Part shown: in pieces, positions 1 to 7,110 of the stretch
Layout: each line of letters opens with the position of its first letter
How positions within the stretch are numbered: position 1 is the stretch's first letter
NCBI GenBank assembly: GCA_003577005.1
Contig: QEUW01000366.1
Location: 1-16,352 of the forward strand
From: Chloroflexota bacterium
Lineage (GTDB): Bacteria; Chloroflexota; Anaerolineae; Caldilineales; Caldilineaceae
Direction of reading: 5' to 3'
DNA: 16,352 nucleotides
The notes under the pieces: model-generated
What the model was told of the DNA's origin: nothing
Seen by the model: only the letters and a program-made list of their open reading frames with translations
Databases searched by the model: none
Program-made: the position numbers and the translations under genes

Positions 1-126
1 ATGGTGGGCCCGCCCTTGGGTGCAGATGGTGACGAAATAGGCGGCGTTGCGGCCATAATCCCAGGTTGCCCAGCGAGCGCTGGCGATGCGATATTTGCCC
101 TTGAATTTGTCTTCCAGTGGGTCCAT
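1..126 (-). CDS. REP-associated (Y1/RAYT-type) transposase, N-terminal fragment cut by window edge
   Basis: The minus-strand ATG at 126-124 opens 42 codons that run off the left edge. The translation begins MDPLEDKFKGKYR and contains RWATWDYGRNAAYFVTICTQGR. The piece YFVTICTQGRAHH is the characteristic first beta strand of IS200-like Y1 transposases of the RAYT group, single-strand HUH/Y1 enzymes thought to process short palindromic REP sequences. The HUH histidines and the catalytic tyrosine would lie outside the window, so activity cannot be judged. It starts 20 bp after the hsdS stop on the same strand, which suggests insertion at, or capture by, the end of the restriction-modification operon. 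Family assignment is fairly sure from this strand alone; intactness is unknown. Confidence 0.72.
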   Translation of the reverse strand, partial: MDPLEDKFKGKYRIASARWATWDYGRNAAYFVTICTQGRAHH

Positions 127-145
127 GATTCTGTTCCCGATTGGG

Positions 146-1398
146 TTACGGGACCAGGCGCGTCCGTCCCGTCAACAGTTCCTGCATCATGCCCTGTTTG
201 ATCTGTCTGGTCTTGTCGCGGCGGCGCTCGAGGGCGGCGATCTCGGTGTCCATGTCGGAGAGGACGGCGGCGATGGCTTTCTGTTCGTCAAGAGCAGGAG
301 GACAAGGTATCTCCATCATCTTTACATCTCGACTATTGATTGCCGGATAATTTGATCCAGCCAATGTCTTCTCAATCTGCTTGTTAACTACATGGCCAAA
401 CAGATGAGCGAACAAGTAACCAGGGTCGGCGATGCCACGCTTGGCTCGAAGTACAGCGAACCCAGTGGAGCAAACGGCGTTCTTGATCTGCTCACGGTAG
501 AATAAGTGAGCCATCAAGTTTGGACGTACCGTGGACATGAGTACGTCACCACAACGAAGTATTCGTCGCGCTCGCGAAGGAGCGGCACGAAATGCCACTT
601 CGGAGTATCCCAGCAGGCGTCCAGCATCAACTTGCTCCAGTGATATGTAATTGAATGCATAGGCGGGGTCCGTGCTGCTCGACAGGTTCTCAGGATCAAC
701 GTCCGCAAGCTCACCCAGTCGTTTCATCTCCCACTCGCCGCTGAACCCTGGCAGACGGGTTTTGCCGGTGAGGAGTTGCTGCATGGCGGCCTGCTTGATG
801 GCCCGCTTCTTGGCGATCAGCTTGTCCAGGGCGGCGATCAGCGCATCGGCATCGCTCGCTTCAGATGATACGGTCCGAAGTTTGGTTGTGCCCCACCAGT
901 TATCATCAGATCGATTTGATCCTTGAAAAGTAATGAGTTGAGGAAAGCCCAAAGAAAGCCGTATACAGTGTCCCCTACTGGCTTAAACCTGATAACACTC
1001 GTGTTCATCATCAGCGGCAGATCTCGGCTTCTGACTATGGCAGTTTTACTGTAGCTGTTGCCCGAACTTGCCATCACCATATCACCAGCATCTATCGCAA
1101 AATGCTGGTATATACGATTGAACTCGGGTAGTGAAATATGTCGGTCGGTGCGATCAAGATTCAGAACACCATTCTCTAGATTGGTCACATTGATGACCTT
1201 CATTCCACTCGTTGTAAACTGCCACTGACGCAAGCCTGGCCCTTCTTGGAACCAACAGATGTCGGGAAGCGGCTTGATATCCCACTCTACTGGAATGACC
1301 CCAACATTCGTCCGCTTGTAGCCACGCGGAACGTCCTCCACTGGAGAATGAACAGTCGATGCTTGAGCCTTGTTCATTGCCAATTGTCCCTTAGCCAT
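146..1398 (-). pseudogene. hsdS: Type I restriction-modification specificity subunit HsdS, split by an out-of-frame internal deletion
   Basis: HsdS gives a type I system its DNA target through two target recognition domains (TRDs) separated by conserved helices. Two overlapping frames carry the two halves. The first half (1398 to about 860) has the N-terminal GVIPVEWDIKPL and TRD1 ending QPNFGPYHLKR, then stops at 838. The second half resumes at SDADALIAALDKLIAKKR, then AIKQAAMQQLLTGKTRLPGF, TRD2 and the matching C-terminal QIKQGMMQELLTGRTRLVP. The C-terminal repeat keeps the PPALDEQKAIAAVLSD lead-in, but the central copy lacks its equivalent. About 15-18 residues are therefore missing between HLK and SDADAL, out of frame. 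The ATG at 1398 is preferred over 1425 because it overlaps the stop of an upstream ORF (ATGGCTAA) and has a G-rich ribosome site. Not functional as one polypeptide. Confidence 0.85.
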
Positions 1399-1468
1399 TC
1401 TGAGCACCCACCCCCTGCGGTTCATCGTGGAAGAGGCGGATGTAGTCCTGGTAGATGAGGTGATTCAT
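1391..1468 (-). CDS. Short ORF translationally coupled to hsdS, perhaps a gene remnant
   Basis: A 25-codon reading frame, MNHLIYQDYIRLFHDEPQG followed by VGAQNG, ends in a TAA lying inside the hsdS start (ATGGCTAA, 8-nt overlap). That is the usual arrangement of coupled operon genes. The same frame stays open upstream to 1519 and reads WRHNLVLINAAFT, so the 25 codons may be only the 3' end of a longer gene whose front was lost when the hsdM-hsdS interval was rearranged. I do not recognise the family. The protein-like composition and the coupling are the only support. It lies between hsdM and hsdS, where some type I loci carry an extra gene. Confidence 0.35.
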   Translation of the reverse strand: MNHLIYQDYIRLFHDEPQGVGAQNG

Positions 1469-1554
1469 CGTAAAGGCAGCGTTTATTAAAACGAGGTTGT
1501 GTCTCCATGTTAAAGGCAGTCATAAGCTGTGTTGACTTTTATGTAACATCGATT

Positions 1555-1621
1555 GTGCGTTGCACGTGTGTATACAGCACCCGCTACTAGAGGTGCAACG
1601 CACTTTCCAAGTGCATCGCAC
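1555..1621. repeat. GTGC-NNN-GCAC repeat cluster at the hsdM 3' end
   Basis: Three 11-bp units lie here: GTGCGTTGCAC (1555-1565), GTGCAACGCAC (1593-1603) and GTGCATCGCAC (1611-1621). The first two are exact reverse complements and can form a stem with a 27-nt loop. The second and third are near-identical direct copies. Each unit is itself quasi-palindromic (GTGC/GCAC around three bases). The last codons of hsdM read through the second and third units. The same units recur at 6350-6360 and 6400-6410. This resembles a REP-type element. The remaining gap from 1469 to 1554 holds nothing I recognise beyond the open frame described for 1391-1468. Confidence 0.6.
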
Positions 1622-3128
1622 CGTGTTCAGCCCAATGTAATCCCATCCGATTCAGGTGGCCTTCGACTTTGGCGCTGAGCGCCTCCACCTCCTGCTCCAG
1701 CGCCGGCAGGGGGTGGGCGTAGCGCTCGTCGAGTTGCCTGACGCGGGCGGCGAGTTGCTGGGTCAGCCGTTGGACCTCGCCCTCGATGGCGGTCTGGATG
1801 GCGGCGAACCACTTGTCAGCGACGACGAGCGTCTTGATCTCGGCCTCGGTCAGCCCGGCGTAGTGCGCCAGCACTTTGGCGTCGAGTTCGGCCTGGGCGT
1901 CCTTGACGGCCCGGGCTGCCCCGGCCTCGGCGTCGATCAGCGCCAGGCACTTCTCCAGCACTTCCAGTTCGTCCCCGTTCTCTGCTTCGAAGGTCAGTTG
2001 TCCCTGATCGGTTCGCAACTGTCTTAGCTGCTCCCTCACCGCACCCTTGGTGACTTTGCCCTTGTCGTTGGTAACGTCTTCGAGCGGACCCTCCTCGCCG
2101 CTATGTTCCTCGACGAACTCTTCCAGCGCCCGTGCGGCGGCTTCCTGTTGGGCCTGCAAATCGTCGATGGCGGCCTGTTCGGCGGCAAAGTAGCGGGCGA
2201 CGATGAGGGCAGGGGGGATCAAGTCCATTTTGTACTTTCTGCGACCGATGGTGAGGTCGGGCGTCTCTTTGATCTTGCGCTCCGGGTCGTCGATGATCCC
2301 GCGCGGGCGGGCGGCTTCGACCCAGCCATCGGCGGCGATGAGATAGACATCATCCTGCATCACGTCGCTCCAGTAGTCCATGAGCCGCTGATAGAGGTCG
2401 TAGCGGTTGAGGAGCGGCAGGTCGGCGAAGCGCACCAGCAGATCCTCTGACAGCGTATGGATGATCTGTTTGGGGATGTCGTTGACCTGGATGCCCTTGA
2501 GCAGCGGCTCATGGCTCTTGCGCCAGGTGGCGAAGAGGGCGGCGACACAATCGGCGTAGGCGGTGAACTCCCGGTGGGCGAGGATGGTCGGTTTGACCTG
2601 CTGGGGGGCGACCTTTGGCTCGGAGTAGCCGGGCCGGCCGTTGGTTTGAAACAGTTCATCCCGCAGGGAGGGGAAGACGCGCCAGTAGGCGGCGAGGGCG
2701 TCGATGTCGCGGGCGGGGATACCGCCGTTGAGGTGAGCGTCGAGGTCGTGGAGGTCTTCCGGTTCGCTGGCGTCGATGTAGCGCGGGATATTGAGATTGT
2801 AGTCGTTGGCGGGGCCGGCGATCTCGGCGACGGGCACCATGCGGGAGTAGCGCGGCAGTTCGAGTTGCCGGTTGAAGACATCGACGATCTTGTGGATGTC
2901 CTGGGCGCGCAGGCGGTTTTTGTTGCCGTCCTTGACAAAGCCTTTGGAGGCGTCGATCATGAAGATACCGCTGCGGACGTGGGCGTTCTCCTTGTCGATG
3001 ACGAGGATACAGGCCGGGATGCCCGTGCCATAGAAGAGGTTGGGGGGCAGCCCGATGATGCCCTTGATCAGACCGCGCTGGATGATGTTGCGGCGGATGT
3101 CGGCCTCTTTGTTGTAGTGCGCCGACAT
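1587..3128 (-). pseudogene. hsdM: Type I restriction-modification methyltransferase subunit HsdM, C-terminal two thirds only
   Basis: HsdM is the N6-adenine methyltransferase of a type I complex. The 513-residue frame begins at MSAHYNKEADIRRN and shows the late part of the methylase domain: GLPPNLFYGTGIPACI (residues 26-41) and then NYNLNIPRYID-like text (NLNIPRYID near 110-118). A long helical C-terminal region with coiled-coil character ends in EGHLNRMG. Long-form HsdM proteins run to roughly 700-820 residues. The preceding ~250-300 residues, with the SAM-binding motif and NPPF/NPPY, are absent from every frame upstream. The start is therefore probably an accidental ATG just after the break. 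The last 17 residues (LHWAEHGAMHLESALHL) come from the GTGC repeat and are probably foreign. It cannot methylate DNA. Confidence 0.85.
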
Positions 3129-3462
3129 ATGTCAAGATCTCATCCGTCGGTTCCAGCGGCTCCTGTGCTGGGAACTAGTTGGTCAACCGCACGAAGGCCA
3201 CCTGGCAAGCAAAGTCCAGAGGGATATGAAGGTGGCGGCATCGCCGGATACGCTCCAGAGCTGTGGAGCTGGGCTTGGCGACGCAAATCAACCCCGGTTG
3301 AGAAAAGGCTACGGCTGACATAGAGAAACGTTGAGTTCTATGAACTACTGTGGTAAAAAGAAGCTATCAAATCGTCTTGCCTGTTTGCGCATTAATTGAG
3401 GGGTCCAGGTAGGTCATTCGACAGGATTCAAAACAAACGGACTCCGGAGCTGCGGTCGATCC
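3129..3462. other. Intergenic region between the hsdM remnant and the LuxR gene, with an unsupported 48-codon ORF
   Basis: No missing HsdM N-terminus is recoverable here in any frame I read. On the minus strand an ORF of 48 codons (3321-3175), starting MSAVAFSQPGLICVAK and ending ACQVAFVRLTN, is open and looks weakly protein-like, but I do not recognise it. The AT-richer stretch 3340-3400 directly upstream of the LuxR gene is the likely promoter area. A candidate TTGCCT hexamer lies near 3377, followed by ATTAAT, but the spacing is not convincing. The LuxR ribosome site is probably CCGGAG (around 3446), somewhat far from the ATG. Confidence 0.4.
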
Positions 3463-6318
3463 ATGTCTACGCCCATTTTAGCCACCAAACTCTATATCCC
3501 CCCACTGCGCCCCAAGCTGGTCCCCCGTCCCCACCTGATCGAGCGGCTGAACGAAGGGGTGCGCGGCAGGCTAACGCTCATCTCTGCCCCGGCGGGATTC
3601 GGCAAGAGTACGCTGGTGGGCGAATGGCTGGCAAGCGGCGAACGGCGGGCCGCTTGGCTTTCCCTGGACGAGGGCGACAGCGACCTGACGCGCTTTCTGG
3701 CCTACTTTATCGCTGCGCTGCAGACGATAGCGGCGAAGCTAGGCGAAGGCGTGTTGGACGCGCTGCACTCTGCGCAGCCGCCGGCGGCTGAAGCAAGCCT
3801 GACCGCGCTGCTCAACGAGATCGCCGCCCTCCCAGACGAGTTTGTGCTCGTCCTTGACGACTACCACGCCGTCGATGCCGCGCCCGTTGGGCGCGGGCCT
3901 CTGGGCGCGGTTGACCAGGCGCTCGCCTTTCTGCTGGAACATCTGCCGCCGCGGATGCACCTGGTTATCACCACGCGCGAAGACCCATCGCTTCCCCTGG
4001 CCCGGCTGCGCGCCCGCGGGCAACTGACCGAACTGCGCGCCGCCGATTTGCGCTTTACCTCCGCCGAAGCCGCCGGATTTCTCAACCAGGTGATGGGGCT
4101 GAACCTTTCAGCGGAAGCAGTAGACGCGCTGGAGACGCGCACGGAAGGCTGGATTGCGGGCCTGCAACTGGCGGCGCTCTCGATGCGGGGACGCGCCGAT
4201 GCCAGTGGGTTCGTCAAGGCTTTTGCGGGAGACCACCGCTACGTTGTGGATTATCTTGTCGAGGAAGTGCTCCAGCGCCAGCCGGAACACGTGCGCAACT
4301 TCTTGCTCCAGACTTCCATGCTGGAGCGACTGTGCGGCCCGCTGTGCGATGCCGTCACCGGACAGGCGGAAGGCCAAGCGCGGCTGGAGGCGCTGGAACG
4401 AGGCAACTTCTTTGTGGTGCCGTTGGACGATAACCGTCACTGGTATCGCTACCACCACCTTTTTGCCAACGTTCTCTCTACACATCTTAGGGCGCAGCAG
4501 CCTGACCACCTTCCCATCCTGCATCGGCGGGCGAGCGAGTGGTATGAGCAGAGCGGCCTGCGCGCCGATGCGATCCGGCATGCTCTTGCCGCCGAGGATT
4601 ACACGCGCGCGGCGACCCTAATCGAGATGGCGGTGCCCGAAATGCGTCGCAGCAGACAGGAGGCGACTTTGCTGAGCTGGCTGAAGGCGCTGCCCGACGA
4701 AGTGCTTCACTTCAGGCCTGTGCTCAACGTTCATTACGCGGGGGTGTTATTACAAAGCGGCGAGACAGAGGGTGTTGAGGCCCACCTGCTGGATGCTGAG
4801 CAGTGGCTGGAGATGGTGGCAAACAGGACTGATTCCGGCCCATCGACTACGCTCACAGGCGGGACCGGGGCTTCCTCTGGGACGGGGGCGGTCGTCGTGG
4901 ACGCAGAGGAATTTCGCCGCCTACCGGGTTGGATCGCCAATTATCGTGCCGGCTATGCCTTGGTTCAGGGTAATGTAGCCGACACCGTGAAATACGCCGG
5001 GCGGGCGCTCGGCCTCTTGCCTGAGGACGACCATCTGGGACACGGCGCTGCAGCGGCGCTCTTGGGACTCGCCTATTGGGCGAAGGGGGATCTCGAAGCC
5101 GCGCACCGCACCTATGCCGAGGGAATGGCGATGGTGCAGAGGGCCGGGCACATCTCTGACGCAATCGGGGGCGTGATTGCTCTGGCGGATATAGAGGTTG
5201 CACAAGGTCATCTCCGCCAGGCGATGCGGACCTATGAACGGGGATTGCAACTGGCGACGGAGCAGCAGCCAGAGGGCGCCCGCCCAGTGCTGCGGGGAAC
5301 GGCAGATATGTACGTGGGCATGAGCGAGCTGCACCGTGAGCGCAACGATCTGCGTGCCGCCACGCAGCACCTGCTGAGAAGCAAGGAGTTGGGTGAGCAC
5401 ACGGGGTTTCCGCAAAACCCGTATCGTTGGCGCGTTGCGATGGCTCGTATCCGCGAGGCCGAAGGCAATCTGGATGGCGCGCTCGACCTACTCCACGAGG
5501 CAGAGCGTCTGTACGTGAGTGACTTCTTCCCCAACGTGCGTCCTATCGCGGCGCTGAAAACACGGGTGTGGGTCGCGCAGGGAAGGTTGAGTGAAGCCCT
5601 CGACTGGGTGCGGGAGCAAGGTCTGTCTGCTGAGGATGACCTCACCTACCTGCGCGAGTTCGAGCACATTACGCTGGCTAGGGTGCTCTTGGCCCGCTAT
5701 CAGCATGACCGTGCCGACCACTCCCTGCTTGAAGCATTGGGACTCCTGGAGCGCCTCTTAGAAACAGCGGAAGCAAGTGGAAGAACGGGACGCGTCATCG
5801 AAATCCTGCTGCTGCAGGCGCTCGCCCACCAGTTGCACGACGATCTCCATGCTGCGCTTGTGCCGCTGGCACATGCTCTGTCGCTGGCAGAGCCGGAAGG
5901 CTACGTCCGCATCTTTGTGGACGAAGGCGAAGCCATGCGATTGCTGATTGTAGCGTTTCGATCTTGGATTATGCAGCAGCCTGGCAGCGCACAAAACACA
6001 AAATTGACCCTTTATGCTGACAAACTACTGATGGGTTTTGACCATCAACCATCGAAAGTAGACAGCGCATCGCTAGACGAGCCGGCCAACACCACAAATC
6101 CAAAATCCAAAATCCAAAAGCTCGTTGAGCCACTGAGCGAACGTGAACTGGACGTGCTGCGCCTGCTGAGAACCGACTTGAACGGCCCGGAAATGGCGCG
6201 CCAACTCATCGTGTCGCTGAACACCCTACATACCCACACCAAAAACATTTACAGCAAGCTGGGGGTGAACAACCGTCGGGCAGCGGTCCGCCGGGCTGAG
6301 GAACTCAACTTGTTGTAA
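3463..6318 (+). CDS. LuxR-family transcriptional regulator with MalT-like STAND ATPase
   Basis: A large ATP-dependent activator of the MalT/LAL type, 951 residues, the usual size. Domains in order: N-terminal ATKLYIPPLRPKLVPRP (7-23), typical of this family; Walker A PAGFGKST (43-50); Walker B FVLVLDDYH (127-135); sensor-type TTRED (170-174); the winged-helix region; a long helical TPR-like sensor region (about 350-850); a low-complexity linker; and a LuxR helix-turn-helix (about 885-951) with LSERELDVLRLL and IVSLNTLHTHTKNIYSKLGV. In MalT-type proteins the ligand binds the TPR region and ATP-dependent oligomerisation permits promoter activation; the ligand here is unknown. Two oddities: a GC palindrome adds an APVGRGPLGAV loop just after Walker B, and the linker contains a heptamer tandem repeat. 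All downstream plus-strand genes are possible targets, by position only. Confidence 0.93.
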   Translation: MSTPILATKLYIPPLRPKLVPRPHLIERLNEGVRGRLTLISAPAGFGKSTLVGEWLASGERRAAWLSLDEGDSDLTRFLAYFIAALQTIAAKLGEGVLDALHSAQPPAAEASLTALLNEIAALPDEFVLVLDDYHAVDAAPVGRGPLGAVDQALAFLLEHLPPRMHLVITTREDPSLPLARLRARGQLTELRAADLRFTSAEAAGFLNQVMGLNLSAEAVDALETRTEGWIAGLQLAALSMRGRADASGFVKAFAGDHRYVVDYLVEEVLQRQPEHVRNFLLQTSMLERLCGPLCDAVTGQAEGQARLEALERGNFFVVPLDDNRHWYRYHHLFANVLSTHLRAQQPDHLPILHRRASEWYEQSGLRADAIRHALAAEDYTRAATLIEMAVPEMRRSRQEATLLSWLKALPDEVLHFRPVLNVHYAGVLLQSGETEGVEAHLLDAEQWLEMVANRTDSGPSTTLTGGTGASSGTGAVVVDAEEFRRLPGWIANYRAGYALVQGNVADTVKYAGRALGLLPEDDHLGHGAAAALLGLAYWAKGDLEAAHRTYAEGMAMVQRAGHISDAIGGVIALADIEVAQGHLRQAMRTYERGLQLATEQQPEGARPVLRGTADMYVGMSELHRERNDLRAATQHLLRSKELGEHTGFPQNPYRWRVAMARIREAEGNLDGALDLLHEAERLYVSDFFPNVRPIAALKTRVWVAQGRLSEALDWVREQGLSAEDDLTYLREFEHITLARVLLARYQHDRADHSLLEALGLLERLLETAEASGRTGRVIEILLLQALAHQLHDDLHAALVPLAHALSLAEPEGYVRIFVDEGEAMRLLIVAFRSWIMQQPGSAQNTKLTLYADKLLMGFDHQPSKVDSASLDEPANTTNPKSKIQKLVEPLSERELDVLRLLRTDLNGPEMARQLIVSLNTLHTHTKNIYSKLGVNNRRAAVRRAEELNLL
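3878..3896. repeat. GC palindrome inserted in the LuxR ATPase coding region
   Basis: CCGCGCCC-GTT-GGGCGCGG is a perfect 8-bp stem with a 3-nt loop. GGGCGCGG repeats once more at 3903-3910. It falls just after Walker B and encodes a Gly/Pro-rich loop not usual at this point in the family. The core TTGGGCGCGG recurs in the Dam-like gene at 13882-13891 and 14013-14022. Confidence 0.55.
6096..6116 (+). repeat. Three perfect tandem copies of the heptamer AAATCCA in the LuxR linker
   Basis: The heptamer AAATCCA is repeated exactly three times, in coding sequence between the sensor region and the helix-turn-helix, giving the peptide NPKSKIQK. Loss or gain of one 7-bp unit would shift the frame and remove the DNA-binding domain. 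It resembles the short tandem heptamers spread through some cyanobacterial and Chloroflexota genomes. Confidence 0.75.
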
Positions 6319-6434
6319 TACGACAACCGCAGTTTCTACCGAACCTACGTGCATCGCACTGGTCAGCATCTGGCAGGTTGGCAATGGAACACCAGACCAG
6401 TGCAACGCACGAATGCCCAAGTGCAGTTGTCGTA
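6319..6434. repeat. 116-bp interrupted inverted repeat (MITE/REP-like) directly after the LuxR stop
   Basis: Outer arms: 6319-6331 pairs with 6422-6434 (12 of 13 positions; TACGACAACCGCA against the complement of TGCAGTTGTCGTA). Inner arms: 6348-6364 pairs with 6395-6411 (15 of 17; CGTGCATCGCACTGGTC). The apical loop is about 30 nt. The inner arms contain GTGCATCGCAC and GTGCAACGCAC, the same units as at 1593-1621. It starts at the LuxR stop codon. It could be a non-autonomous mobile element or serve as a transcript end; there is no obvious target-site duplication. Confidence 0.7.
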
Positions 6435-6456
6435 CTAACCAACCTGCAAACAGCAA

Positions 6457-6500
6457 CCCCGCCCTGGTAGCTTCCTTGAACCCTCTGCCGGGGCTTTTTA
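6457..6500 (+). terminator. Probable intrinsic terminator after the LuxR gene
   Basis: CCCCG (6457-6461) can pair with CGGGG (6489-6493), followed at once by CTTTTTATT. The loop is long (27 nt) and only the 5-bp GC base is solid, so the hairpin is imperfect, but position and T run fit a rho-independent terminator. Confidence 0.45.
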
Positions 6501-6530
6501 TTGCCCTCACAGACTCCCTCACATCAAATC

Positions 6531-6582
6531 ATCACCACATCGATCACCACATCAATCACCAATTGTGGTGATGACGGCTCAC
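6531..6582. promoter_or_regulatory. Operator array of ATCACCA half-sites upstream of the small-protein gene
   Basis: ATCACCACAT (6531-6540), ATCACCACAT (6543-6552) and then ATCACCA-ATTG-TGGTGAT (6555-6572) form three direct half-sites plus one inverted, closed by CTCACC at 6579-6584. A 24-bp block (6553-6576) is identical to 7015-7038. An AT-rich TTTATAT follows at 6591-6597 and may be a -10 region, so a bound protein would sit at or just upstream of the promoter. The binding protein is not identified; spacing of about 12 bp between direct half-sites suggests cooperative dimers on one face of the helix. Confidence 0.6.
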
Positions 6583-6657
6583 CCCATTGGTTTATATCAT
6601 CAAATGGAAGGAAAGAAGCAAGGCAACCAAGAGGGATTTCATCCACATAGGAGGAAA

Positions 6658-6681
6658 ATGCACGAGGCGCAGCATGAGTGA
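6658..6681 (+). CDS. Possible 7-codon leader ORF overlapping the next gene
   Basis: AGGAGG at 6649-6654 is the best ribosome site in the area, but it serves an ATG at 6658 reading MHEAQHE and stopping at TGA 6679-6681. That stop lies inside the start of the next gene (ATGAGTGA from 6674). The 3-nt spacing from AGGAGG is short. It may be a coupling leader or just the ribosome landing site. Confidence 0.22.
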   Translation: MHEAQHE

Positions 6682-6985
6682 AACACACGCAGCAACCCCG
6701 GATCATCACGAGCCTGGACTATATGAAATTCGCATCAAGGGTCACCTGGCCGACCGGTGGGCCGAGTGGTTCGAAGGGTTGACCATCACACGAGAAGACA
6801 ATGGCGAGACGCTGTTATCCGGCCCGGTGGTGGACCAAGCCGCGTTGCATGGCTTGCTGAAAAAAGTGCGTGATCTGGGCCTGCCCTTGCTCTCAGTCAT
6901 GCAAGTTGATCCCAGACAGGCGAAAGGGCCGGATGCCGGCAGCGGCACGGATGACCATCATTCGAAAAAGGAGACAAACACCTGA
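6674..6985 (+). CDS. Conserved small protein of unknown function (membrane-gene-island partner)
   Basis: The reading frame gives a 103-residue soluble protein with no membrane segment. The core, from YEIRIKGHLADRWAEWFEG through LTITREDNGETLLSGPVVDQ to AALHGLLKKVRDLGLPLLSV, is a pattern I know from many unnamed ~80-residue proteins beside permease-like or DUF4386 genes in Chloroflexota and Actinomycetota. It looks like one alpha/beta domain with a variable, charged C-terminal tail. The ATG at 6674 is preferred because the conserved text begins soon after it and GAGG (6664-6667) precedes it; the longer frame from 6587 has an unlike, Lys/Arg-rich lead. Operator arrays lie on both sides. Function unknown. 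Confidence 0.78.
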   Translation: MSETHAATPDHHEPGLYEIRIKGHLADRWAEWFEGLTITREDNGETLLSGPVVDQAALHGLLKKVRDLGLPLLSVMQVDPRQAKGPDAGSGTDDHHSKKETNT

Positions 6986-6991
6986 GCACCA

Positions 6992-7045
6992 ATCACCACG
7001 GCAAATCACCCTAACAATCACCAATTGTGGTGATGACGCCTCACC
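6992..7045. promoter_or_regulatory. Second operator array, near-copy of the first, upstream of the membrane protein gene
   Basis: ATCACCAC (6992-6999), ATCACC (7005-7010) and the inverted pair ATCACCA-ATTG-TGGTGAT (7017-7034), then TCACCAC (7040-7046). Positions 7015-7038 are identical to 6553-6576, and CTCACC follows in both. A T-rich TTTTTATCT comes next (7049-7057), like the first copy. The repetition in two neighbouring promoters, with changed bases outside the half-sites, argues for a conserved binding site rather than a simple duplication. Confidence 0.6.
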
Positions 7046-7110
7046 ACGTTTTTATCTACCCTGTCATTTGTACGCACGGTTCAGAAAACAGCTAAAACAA
7101 GGAGAGCAAG

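Noticed and set aside
1656..2450. Other plus-strand ORFs opposite hsdM (1656-2027, 2103-2450)
   Set aside because: Antisense shadows of a recognisable HsdM coding frame.
2457..3323. 288-codon plus-strand ORF opposite hsdM
   Set aside because: It mirrors the GC-rich third positions of the minus-strand hsdM frame, and its Val/Gly/Asp-rich text resembles no family.
3739..6248. Several minus-strand ORFs of 60-160 codons across the LuxR gene
   Set aside because: The plus frame is a complete, well-recognised 951-residue regulator; the others have no start signals or family features.
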